From Sphingomonadaceae bacterium (lineage in GTDB: Bacteria; Pseudomonadota; Alphaproteobacteria; Sphingomonadales; Sphingomonadaceae), in assembly GCA_947442095.1 (NCBI GenBank), contig CANEVG010000257.1:1-5442 (forward strand): 5,442 nucleotides of DNA, in the 5' to 3' direction. Shown here piece by piece: positions 1 through 5,197 of the stretch. The notes beneath the pieces are model-generated. The model saw only the letters and a program-made list of their open reading frames with translations, made no database searches and was not told where the DNA came from. Position 1 is the first letter of the stretch; every line of letters begins with the position of its first letter. Made by a program: the position numbers and the translations under genes.

Positions 1-1049
1 AGGCCGCTGGTGACAGTGCGTCCGCTGGCGAGCGCGGCGGCCACGAACAGCACCGGGAACTCGTCGACCATACTCGGCACGACGGCCGGATCGACCGCAA
101 TCCCGCTGAGCGATGAGTGGCGCACGCGCAAGTCTGCCACCGGCTCGCCGCCCACATCGCGCCGATCCAGCTCCTCGATGGAGCCGCCCATATCGCGCAG
201 CACGCCAAACAACGCGGCGCGGGTGGGATTGAGGCCGACGTTCTCGATCACGAGGTTCGAGCCCGGCACGAGCAGCGCGGCGACCACAAAGAACGCGGCG
301 GAGGAGGGGTCGCCCGGAACCTCGATGGTCTGGGGCTTCAGTTCCGCTTCGCCCGTCAAGTGGATCGTGCGGGTTCCGTCTGCGGCGATTTCAACGGCCA
401 ACTCCGCGCCGAACCCGCGCAACATGCGCTCGGAATGGTCGCGGGTCGGCACTGGCTCGATCACGGTCGTGATGCCGGGCGTGTTGAGGCCTGCCAGCAG
501 CACCGCGCTTTTGACCTGCGCTGAGGCCACGGGAAGGCGGTAGCTGATCGGCACCGCGGGCGCGATGCCGTGCAAGGTGAGGGGGAGGCGGCCACCCGGC
601 GCAGCGGCAAAGTGCGCGCCCATTTGCGAGAGCGGCTCTATCACCCGGCCCATCGGTCGCTTTGAGAGGCTGGCATCGCCGATGAACGTTGCGGTAATGG
701 GGTGGCTGGCGACAAGGCCCATAAGCAGCCGCGTCGAGGTGCCGGAATTGCCCATGTCTAGTGCGGTGCGCGGCTGCAGCAGCCCGCCGACGCCCATGCC
801 GTCGATCACCCATTCTCCAGTTTCGAGCCGGTCGATCGTCGCGCCCATCGCGCGCATCGCGGCGGCGGTGGACATCACGTCCTCCCCCTCCAGCAGCCCG
901 GTCACCCGCGTGCGGCCCACCGCAAGTGCGCCCAGCATGATCGAGCGGTGGCTGATCGATTTGTCGCCAGGCACCCTGATCCGCCCGGTCATCGGCCCAC
1001 CGGCGGTGAAGCGGCGCGGACGCGGGGCTGAGGAATCGGCTGAATGCAC
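1..1049 (-). CDS. aroA: 3-phosphoshikimate 1-carboxyvinyltransferase (EPSP synthase), class II, 3' end cut by window edge
   Basis: Cytoplasmic shikimate-pathway enzyme that joins phosphoenolpyruvate to shikimate 3-phosphate, on the way to chorismate and aromatic amino acids. The frame is open from 1049 to the left edge: 349 codons of a usual 430-450. Visible motifs are PGDKSISHRS (residues 27-36, shikimate-phosphate side), GNSGTSTR (100-107, the EPSPS signature region), SAQVK (176-180), RDHSE (203-207), NPTR (274-277) and PSMVDEFP (325-332), whose D329 matches the catalytic Asp of the family. The second signature (the ESDR block) should lie off the edge. Overall the protein resembles the Agrobacterium CP4 type, not E. 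coli AroA. The start is GTG at 1049: an in-frame TAG lies only eight codons upstream, a GAGAAAGA stretch sits at SD distance, and family members begin just before this point. In alphaproteobacteria cmk and rpsA often follow, but here they would be outside the window. The gene is divergent from the acidic zinc-ribbon gene. Confidence 0.95.
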   Translation of the reverse strand, partial: MHSADSSAPRPRRFTAGGPMTGRIRVPGDKSISHRSIMLGALAVGRTRVTGLLEGEDVMSTAAAMRAMGATIDRLETGEWVIDGMGVGGLLQPRTALDMGNSGTSTRLLMGLVASHPITATFIGDASLSKRPMGRVIEPLSQMGAHFAAAPGGRLPLTLHGIAPAVPISYRLPVASAQVKSAVLLAGLNTPGITTVIEPVPTRDHSERMLRGFGAELAVEIAADGTRTIHLTGEAELKPQTIEVPGDPSSAAFFVVAALLVPGSNLVIENVGLNPTRAALFGVLRDMGGSIEELDRRDVGGEPVADLRVRHSSLSGIAVDPAVVPSMVDEFPVLFVAAALASGRTVTSG

Positions 1050-1105
1050 GGGCAGGTCTTTCTCGATAGGCTATACCGCAAGGGGCCGCGAAGGGCCGCG
1101 GGCTT

Positions 1106-1129
1106 TTGACAGCGCCCCGCGCCTATGGC
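1106..1129 (+). promoter_or_regulatory. candidate promoter for the acidic zinc-ribbon gene
   Basis: A perfect TTGACA (1106-1111) is followed by CCTATGGC (1122-1129), which partly fits the Caulobacter-type housekeeping -10 (GCTANAWC). The spacing is shorter than the E. coli 17 bases and marginal for the alphaproteobacterial pattern, and at 17 bases there is no -10-like hexamer. If real, it would give a leader of roughly 95 bases containing the nested hairpin at 1144-1176. The call is weak. Confidence 0.3.
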
Positions 1130-1143
1130 AAGGCGCGCGCCGC

Positions 1144-1176
1144 GCTTGATTCCCTGCCGCAGGGCCCCCATCAAGC
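1144..1176. repeat. nested inverted repeat in the aroA divergent intergenic region
   Basis: GCTTGAT (1144-1150) pairs perfectly with ATCAAGC (1170-1176). Inside it, CCCTG (1152-1156) pairs with CAGGG (1160-1164). On the + strand it is followed by AAAA, not a T run, so it is not an obvious terminator in that direction. It may be an operator for the divergent genes or a structured 5' leader of the + strand mRNA. The pairing is seen directly; any function is inferred. Confidence 0.5.
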
Positions 1177-1232
1177 AAAACGTATCTGGCGCCTAACGCA
1201 TTTTGCAGTGGGCGCGAACCTGAGGAATATCC

Positions 1233-1550
1233 ATGGTCAAGCCTGAATGGGGCGCAAAACACGGCTGCCCGAAGTGCGGCACTCGCTTCTACGACATGGG
1301 CAAGGACGATCCGGTAACCTGCGTGGAATGCAAGTATACCTGGACGCCCGAGCCTGTTCTCAAGTCCAAGCAGCCGATCCCCTATGAAGAGATTCAGAAG
1401 GAGAAGATCGAGGCCGTGCCTGACGTCGATCTGGCCGACGAGGATCTGGATATCGACGAAGACACCGATTCGCCGGACAATGATGTGGACCTTGGTGGCG
1501 ACGACGATCTCGGCGTGCCAGGCCACGACGACGGCGACGAAGAAAGCTGA
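1233..1550 (+). CDS. FYDLN-type acidic zinc-ribbon protein (TIGR02300 family)
   Basis: A 105-residue protein of unknown function. Two Cys pairs, C12-x-x-C15 and C30-x-x-C33, form a probable zinc ribbon, with a RFYDM motif at residues 18-22 between them. Known members carry [KR]FYDLN in this place flanked by CxxC pairs and followed by a low-complexity acidic tail. Here the tail fits well: about 22 of the last 46 residues (60-105) are Asp or Glu and there is no Lys or Arg. The ATG at 1233 is supported by a GAGGA 7-8 bases upstream and by homologue starts (MVKPEWG). No signal peptide is seen, so it should be cytoplasmic. The polyacidic tail could bind basic proteins or cations, but that is speculation. 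It is divergent from aroA, a neighbourhood I believe recurs in alphaproteobacteria. Confidence 0.9.
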   Translation: MVKPEWGAKHGCPKCGTRFYDMGKDDPVTCVECKYTWTPEPVLKSKQPIPYEEIQKEKIEAVPDVDLADEDLDIDEDTDSPDNDVDLGGDDDLGVPGHDDGDEES

Positions 1551-1560
1551 TTCTGCTCGC

Positions 1561-1614
1561 CGGAGTGCGGGGCCATCTGGCGCTGCACTCCGCCCGGTAC
1601 TTTGGCGGTGTTTT
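1561..1614 (+). terminator. possible terminator after the acidic zinc-ribbon gene
   Basis: Two overlapping hairpins follow the stop codon. CGGAGTGC (1561-1568) pairs perfectly with GCACTCCG (1585-1592). CCGCC (1590-1594) pairs with GGCGG (1604-1608) and is followed by TGTTTT (1609-1614). The second hairpin shares three bases with the first, so they are mutually exclusive. The T tract is short and the second stem has only five pairs, so this is a weak intrinsic terminator at best. Confidence 0.35.
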
Positions 1615-1637
1615 CACGCTGGCGCGCAAAAATGCTA

Positions 1638-1666
1638 TTGCCAGCATGCCGGGCCTCGCATAAAGG
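1638..1666 (+). promoter_or_regulatory. candidate promoter for tRNA-Ala
   Basis: TTGCCA (1638-1643), 17 bases, then TAAAGG (1661-1666), with a GC-rich discriminator after it. This would start transcription about 55 bases before the mature tRNA. The -35 is good and the -10 poor. The spacer and -10 also lie inside an inverted repeat (1648-1672). Confidence 0.25.
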
Positions 1667-1672
1667 CCCGGC
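1648..1672. repeat. perfect 8-bp inverted repeat upstream of tRNA-Ala
   Basis: GCCGGGCC (1648-1655) and GGCCCGGC (1665-1672) are perfect inverted copies with a nine-base AT-richer loop. No T run follows, so this does not look like a standard terminator. A smaller repeat, GATGCC/GGCATC (1697-1702, 1709-1714), lies between it and the tRNA. Confidence 0.5.
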
Positions 1673-1729
1673 TCCCGGCGGTACGCTGCCGGAGCGGATG
1701 CCTCCAGCGGCATCTTGCGCGAATTTTGT

Positions 1730-1805
1730 GGGGCCTTAGCTCAGCTGGGAGAGCGCCTGCATGGCATGCAGGAGGTCAGCGGTTCGATCCCGCTAGGCTC
1801 CACCA
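1730..1805 (+). tRNA. tRNA-Ala (anticodon GGC)
   Basis: A complete 76-base cloverleaf with CCA encoded at 1803-1805. The acceptor GGGGCCT pairs with AGGCTCC, including the G3-U70 wobble that marks alanine tRNAs. The D arm is GCTC-AGCTGGGA-GAGC. The anticodon stem CCTGC/GCAGG encloses the loop ATGGCAT (1761-1767), with anticodon GGC at 1763-1765 reading GCC (and GCU). The T arm carries GGTTCGATCC. No duplicate of the 3' end that would suggest an integration site is seen elsewhere in the window. Confidence 0.98.
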
Positions 1806-1865
1806 TTTCCCCATTTATTGATCTGTAGGCACGTTGTGCCGGATCATTGCTTATCGTGCGCGTGA

Positions 1866-1894
1866 TTGACGCACATCACACCCCTGCCTAAATT
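1866..1894 (+). promoter_or_regulatory. sigma70-like promoter for the exported-protein pair
   Basis: TTGACG (1866-1871), a 17-base spacer and TAAATT (1889-1894) make the best promoter in the window. Transcription would start near 1900, leaving a leader of about 125 bases before the GTG at 2025. The -35 is overlapped by an imperfectly spaced inverted repeat, GTGAT (1863-1867) and ATCAC (1875-1879), which might be an operator. Confidence 0.55.
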
Positions 1895-1923
1895 CGGGCG
1901 CTATCAGGTTCATCGGCGATACA

Positions 1924-1995
1924 ATTGCCGTAAGGTAAGCGATCGTCGCAGCATATTGGGGCAATGTCATGCGGTCGGCTGCACTGTTGTTGCAG
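1924..1995 (+). other. 5' leader with inverted repeats
   Basis: Within the predicted leader, ATTGCC (1924-1929) can pair with GGCAAT (1960-1965) across a 30-base loop. Further on, CTGCA (1979-1983) can pair with TGCAG (1991-1995) around a seven-base loop. No known riboswitch class is recognised. Short stems like these can arise by chance. Confidence 0.25.
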
Positions 1996-2024
1996 GGCGT
2001 GCCGCTTGAACCGAGGATCCGCTT

Positions 2025-2630
2025 GTGATGAACACCATTCTGCCCATGTCCCGCCGCCGGCTGAGCGCTGCCATGGGTATGCTCATCTGTGGCTGCCTGA
2101 TCGCGACGAGCGCGAGTGCGCAGTTCGGCGGCTTCAGCTTGCCGTCCTTCCCCAAGAGCTCCAGCAGCAACTCCAAGAACTCGGACGGATGCCCCAAGGG
2201 CAAGAGCAAGAGCGAGGGGTCCTCGGTGCTTGGCGGGTTTATCAGTCAGGGTCTGGGCCGAGCGGCCAGTTCAGCCGGGGTCTCGCGCTTTTTTCCCAGT
2301 GCCGAGGTGGCCGACACGCTGACAAACGCCATCGCATGCAGGCTCGATCCTGAAGAGCAGAAGCAGGCGGCGGCAGCCACGATCGAGGCCACGCGCGGCG
2401 CTGAAGGTGGTGATGCCCCGCCGCCGGTGGGTGCGTCCACCTCGTGGACGTCCGAAACGCGCGAGAACGTGTCGGGTACATCGACCGTGGTGGCCCGCAA
2501 CGACAACGACAAGGGCGGCATGCAATGCATCACCGTCAGCGACGTGATTATTGTCAATGGCGAGGAGACCACTGCAGACAAGCGCATGTGCCGCAGGCCC
2601 GGCTCGGCGCGCTATGCACTGATGGCCTGA
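2025..2630 (+). CDS. exported protein with 17 kDa surface-antigen-like C-terminal domain
   Basis: A 201-residue protein with a clear Sec signal peptide: RRR at residues 10-12, a hydrophobic core at about 14-30 and an ASA|Q cleavage site after residue 32. The mature part has a Ser/Lys-rich stretch (about 44-67), a Gly/Ala-rich stretch (70-85), then a C-terminal region (about 95-200) with Cys at 105, 168 and 189. Its order of motifs (LDPEEQ, SW, VSGTS, a mid-domain Cys, VNGEE, then CRRPG) resembles the RT0821/Lpp0805-type surface antigen domain (COG4520/17 kDa antigen). That resemblance is by eye and moderate. The start is GTG 2025 or ATG 2028: GAGGA (2013-2017) is 7 bases from the GTG and 10 from the ATG, while ATG 2046 has no SD. 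It is probably periplasmic or outer-membrane associated; the lipobox is not convincing. Its stop overlaps the next start. Confidence 0.8.
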   Translation: MMNTILPMSRRRLSAAMGMLICGCLIATSASAQFGGFSLPSFPKSSSSNSKNSDGCPKGKSKSEGSSVLGGFISQGLGRAASSAGVSRFFPSAEVADTLTNAIACRLDPEEQKQAAAATIEATRGAEGGDAPPPVGASTSWTSETRENVSGTSTVVARNDNDKGGMQCITVSDVIIVNGEETTADKRMCRRPGSARYALMA

Positions 2631-3349
2631 TGATGCTGCGGCTGCACACCCTCGCTCTGGCCGGCGCGGCAATCGGTCTGATCGCGGCCAAGCCGGCAGC
2701 GCTGGCGATGGACAAGGATAACCCCTCATGCCCCGCAGCGCCCGATTGGGGGCAGGCCAAAGCGATTGCGCTCAGCGCTGCCGACAGGAACGGCAAACAT
2801 GTGCTCATTGCCGACGGAATCATCGATTCCACGCTGCCAAAGCGGCTCAAGGCCGCACTCGATGTCGATGAGCGGATCGAGGAAGTCTGGATCAAGTCGC
2901 GCGGCGGCGACGCGCGCGCGGGCAACCTCGCGGGCAAGGTGATCCGCAGCTATCCCGGCATGGTCACGCGCATCCCCAAGGGCTGGACCTGCTTTTCCGC
3001 ATGCAATTTCTTGTTCATGGGCGGCGACCGGCGCTTCGTTGATCCAGGCGGCGTGTTCATGGTTCATATGTTCACCCACACCGGCGACCGCGACACGATC
3101 GAAATTTCGGTGGAGGAAGGCAGCGCCGAAACGACGCGCCTGATCGGCCAGATCGAGCAGGATAGCGCACTTCTTGCCAGCGAGGACAACGACTTCCTCA
3201 TCCGCATGGGCATCTCTCGCAAGCTGCTCACCGAAGTAATGTACAAGCAGCAGGCGGTCGCCACCGCCGCCAACAAGACCACGCGCTATTGCCTGAGCCA
3301 GGACGAAGTGCGCAAATACAACGTGGTGCCAAAGGAGACGGCGGGGTAA
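2630..3349 (+). CDS. predicted periplasmic ClpP-fold protein (COG3904-like)
   Basis: A 239-residue protein with a signal peptide (hydrophobic about 7-20, ALA|M cleavage near residue 26). The rest follows the ClpP/crotonase fold: a beta-strand block HVLIADGIID (57-66), IKSRGGD (88-94) like the ClpP substrate-strand SPGG, C121-F-S123-A-C125 followed by NFLFMGGDRR, then FMVH146, and a C-terminal LSQDEVRKYNVV (222-233) matching the ClpP 'LSAxEAxEYGL' end. S123 and H146 are 23 residues apart, against 25 between the ClpP catalytic Ser and His. No Asp is found where the ClpP third triad residue should be, so peptidase activity is uncertain. The start is ATG 2630, sharing its A with the upstream TGA; ATG 2633 is also possible. 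There is no clear SD, so translation is probably coupled to the surface-antigen-like gene. It likely acts in the periplasm on proteins or as a scaffold (inference). Confidence 0.8.
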   Translation: MMLRLHTLALAGAAIGLIAAKPAALAMDKDNPSCPAAPDWGQAKAIALSAADRNGKHVLIADGIIDSTLPKRLKAALDVDERIEEVWIKSRGGDARAGNLAGKVIRSYPGMVTRIPKGWTCFSACNFLFMGGDRRFVDPGGVFMVHMFTHTGDRDTIEISVEEGSAETTRLIGQIEQDSALLASEDNDFLIRMGISRKLLTEVMYKQQAVATAANKTTRYCLSQDEVRKYNVVPKETAG

Positions 3350-3419
3350 GGGCGGCTCCCCTTCCTTGCTGGCCTGCGCCGGCCATTGCCTGCCCTGGCC
3401 TTTGAAAGTCCTTCGGTTC

Positions 3420-4742
3420 ATGTCTGCCTCCGTTTCGCCCGTGCCAGCAATCGGCATCGATTTCGGCACGACCAATTCGGTTGTGGCGCATACGGCAGAT
3501 GGCAGCGCCGCCAGCTTGGTCGATTTCGCCGCGCCTGACGGTACGGGGGCGGTATTCCGCTCCGCGCTGTGCTTCTGGCAGGACGATGCCGTGCGCGGCG
3601 CGCTGGAACACGAGGCCGGGCCATGGGCTATCGCCGAATTCCTGGGCTTTCCGCAAGGATCGCGTTTCCTGCAGTCGTTCAAGTCGGTGGCCGCAAGCAC
3701 CACGTTCGAACACGCGCAGATCTTCACCAAGCGGCTGCGGTTTGAAGATCTGGGCCGCATGTTCCTTAATCATCTGGCCACCCACGCCGGCAGCGTGCTG
3801 CAGAATCTGCCCGAACGGATCGTGGTGGGCCGCCCGGTGCGCTATGTTGGCGCTCGGCCCGATCCGGCACTGGCTGTCGCGCGCTATGACGCGATGTTCG
3901 CAGGGCTGAACCGCAAGATCCACTATGTCTACGAGCCGCTTGGAGCGGCCTACAGCTTTGCCTCCAGCTTGAGCGAACCGGCGACGCTGCTGGTGGCCGA
4001 TTTTGGCGGCGGCACCAGCGACTTTTCCATCGTCCGCGTGTCTGCGCCCGATGCACCGCGCCGCTGCGTACCGCTGGCATCGGCAGGCGTGGGCATCGCC
4101 GGGGACCGGTTCGATTATCGGATCATGGACAAGCTAGTCCTGCCGCTGCTGGGCAAAGGCGGCACCTATCGTTCATTCGATAAGGTTCTCGAGATTCCCG
4201 GCGGCCATTTTGCCGATTTCAGCGACTGGTCGAAGCTGGCGCTGATGCGCAACAAGCGCTCGCTCGATCAGTTGGCGAAGTTGCGCCACGCCGCGACCGA
4301 TCCAGCCGCGATCGACCGCATGATCGCGGTGGTGGAGCATGAGTTGGGCTATGGGCTTTATGAAGCGATCGGCGCGGTGAAGCGCGCGCTTTCTAGCCAG
4401 GCCCAAGCGGAGTTTCGCTTCGATGGGGCAGGGCTTTCGGTTGCGGCCGAGGTCAGCCGGACCGAATTCGAAGGCTGGATCGCGCCCGATCTGGCCGAGC
4501 TGGATGAGGGCGTGGACCGGGTGCTGGCGCGGGCCGGCCTCGCCGCCAGACAGATCGACCACGTGTTCGTCACTGGCGGCTCCTCGCTCATCCCGGCGGT
4601 GCGCGCGCTGTTCGAGCGGCGCTTTGGCGCGGACCGGATTGCCAGCGGCAATGAATTGACCTCCATTGCCCACGGCCTCGCGCTGATCGGCAGCGCGCCC
4701 GATCTGGCCGAATGGACTGTTGGAGAGGGGGACGAAGCATGA
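3420..4742 (+). CDS. Hsp70-family ATPase, YegD-like, without substrate-binding domain
   Basis: A 440-residue cytoplasmic protein of the actin/Hsp70 ATPase fold. Motifs in order: phosphate 1 IGIDFGTTNSVVA (11-23), K88 in FLQSFKSV (probable match of DnaK K70), connect 1 YEPLGAAYSF (171-180), phosphate 2 LVADFGGGTSDFS (191-203), GVGIAGDRFD (223-232), SRTEFEGWI (346-354) and adenosine motif VFVTGGSSLIPAVR (382-395). Length and layout match E. coli YegD (about 450 residues). The ATPase domain runs to the C-terminus, so there is no DnaK-type peptide-binding domain or lid. ATG 3420 is chosen because family members start just before the phosphate-1 motif; a TTG at 3366 would add 18 unlike residues. 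The SD is weak (GAAAG at about 12 bases). It lies 70 bases after the ClpP-fold gene and overlaps the Gre-like gene by ATGA, so it is surely cotranscribed with the latter. The client is unknown. Confidence 0.92.
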   Translation: MSASVSPVPAIGIDFGTTNSVVAHTADGSAASLVDFAAPDGTGAVFRSALCFWQDDAVRGALEHEAGPWAIAEFLGFPQGSRFLQSFKSVAASTTFEHAQIFTKRLRFEDLGRMFLNHLATHAGSVLQNLPERIVVGRPVRYVGARPDPALAVARYDAMFAGLNRKIHYVYEPLGAAYSFASSLSEPATLLVADFGGGTSDFSIVRVSAPDAPRRCVPLASAGVGIAGDRFDYRIMDKLVLPLLGKGGTYRSFDKVLEIPGGHFADFSDWSKLALMRNKRSLDQLAKLRHAATDPAAIDRMIAVVEHELGYGLYEAIGAVKRALSSQAQAEFRFDGAGLSVAAEVSRTEFEGWIAPDLAELDEGVDRVLARAGLAARQIDHVFVTGGSSLIPAVRALFERRFGADRIASGNELTSIAHGLALIGSAPDLAEWTVGEGDEA

Positions 4743-5197
4743 GCGTCGCATTCCGCCGCGAAGGGGATGACGAACATCTCGAACCCAAGTTCGAACTGCC
4801 GATCCCGCCGGGTCCGAACCTTGTAACCGAGCGCGGCCTTTTGTTGATTGCGGCGCGCGTTGCCGCGTTGGAGGCGCAGCTTGGCGGCCTGTCCGACGAG
4901 GACGCCATCAAGAAAGTCCGCCGCGATCTGCGCTATTGGCTGACCCGCCAAGCGACGGCGCAAGTGATGCCGCCGCCGGCCGGAACGGCGGTGGCTTTCG
5001 GTTCCACGGTTTCGTTCCGGCTGGGAGGCAAGGCGCGCACGATCACGCTGGTGGGTGATGACGAGGCGGACCCGGCTGCCGGCCTGCTGGCCTTTTCCGC
5101 TCCGCTGAGCCGCGCGCTGTTCGGCGCCGAAGCTGGGGACGAAGTGGATTTTGGCGGCAAGGAAGGCGCGATCGAGGTGCTGGACGTGCGGAGCTAA
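4739..5197 (+). CDS. GreA/GreB-family transcription elongation factor-like protein
   Basis: A 152-residue protein. The N-terminal extension (1-28) begins MSVAFRRE and leads through PxPNLVTERG into a helical hairpin (about 30-76). A C-terminal FKBP-like Gre domain (about 84-150) shows AFGSTVSF, IVGDDEAD-like LVGDDEAD (104-111), FSAPLSRALFG (119-129) and GDEVDF. Gre factors enter the RNA polymerase secondary channel and help backtracked complexes cleave RNA through acidic residues at the coiled-coil tip. Here the hairpin is clearly shorter than in GreA and the GDLKENAEY-type tip is absent; a DED (53-55) may sit at the shortened tip. It belongs to a Gre-like subgroup with a 'S-x-AF' start, and could be a cleavage factor, an inhibitor (Gfh1-like) or an Rnk-like regulator. 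The start ATG 4739 overlaps the Hsp70 stop (ATGA) and is served by a strong GGAGAGGGG SD inside the Hsp70 end. Confidence 0.87.
   Translation: MSVAFRREGDDEHLEPKFELPIPPGPNLVTERGLLLIAARVAALEAQLGGLSDEDAIKKVRRDLRYWLTRQATAQVMPPPAGTAVAFGSTVSFRLGGKARTITLVGDDEADPAAGLLAFSAPLSRALFGAEAGDEVDFGGKEGAIEVLDVRS

Noticed and set aside
10..543. Open frames on the + strand across aroA (10-543, 117-524, 565-1149)
   Set aside because: They are opposite to the aroA frame, whose translation shows unbroken EPSP synthase motifs. The + strand translations are low-complexity with no domain.
1781..1805. Possible integration site at the tRNA-Ala 3' end
   Set aside because: No second copy of the tRNA 3' end, integrase or phage gene is seen in the window, and the downstream genes have host-like composition.
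1863..1879. CRP/FNR-like palindrome GTGAT-N7-ATCAC over the -35
   Set aside because: The spacing does not fit CRP (GTGA-N6-TCAC) or FNR (TTGAT-N4-ATCAA). It is kept only as a possible operator for an unknown regulator.
1964..2353. A 129-codon + frame overlapping the start of the surface-antigen-like gene
   Set aside because: It has no SD and no signal or domain, and its product is rich in Arg/Gln/Gly as expected of a shifted GC-rich frame. The overlapping frame has a signal peptide and a recognisable C-terminal domain.
2444..2629. Upstream extension of the ClpP-fold gene frame by 62 codons
   Set aside because: It would overlap the surface-antigen-like gene almost to its conserved C-terminal domain and bury the signal peptide. 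The start at 2630 gives a proper exported protein.
3350..3419. Possible terminator or promoter in the 70-base gap before the Hsp70 gene
   Set aside because: There is a GC-rich GGCC...GGCC self-complementary stretch but no T run, and no convincing -35/-10 pair was found.
2726..3760. A 344-codon open frame on the minus strand, with another (3228-3923) beside it
   Set aside because: It lies antisense to two genes with clear motifs (ClpP-fold and Hsp70), crosses their boundary, and shows no recognisable domain. Long antisense frames are common in GC-rich DNA.
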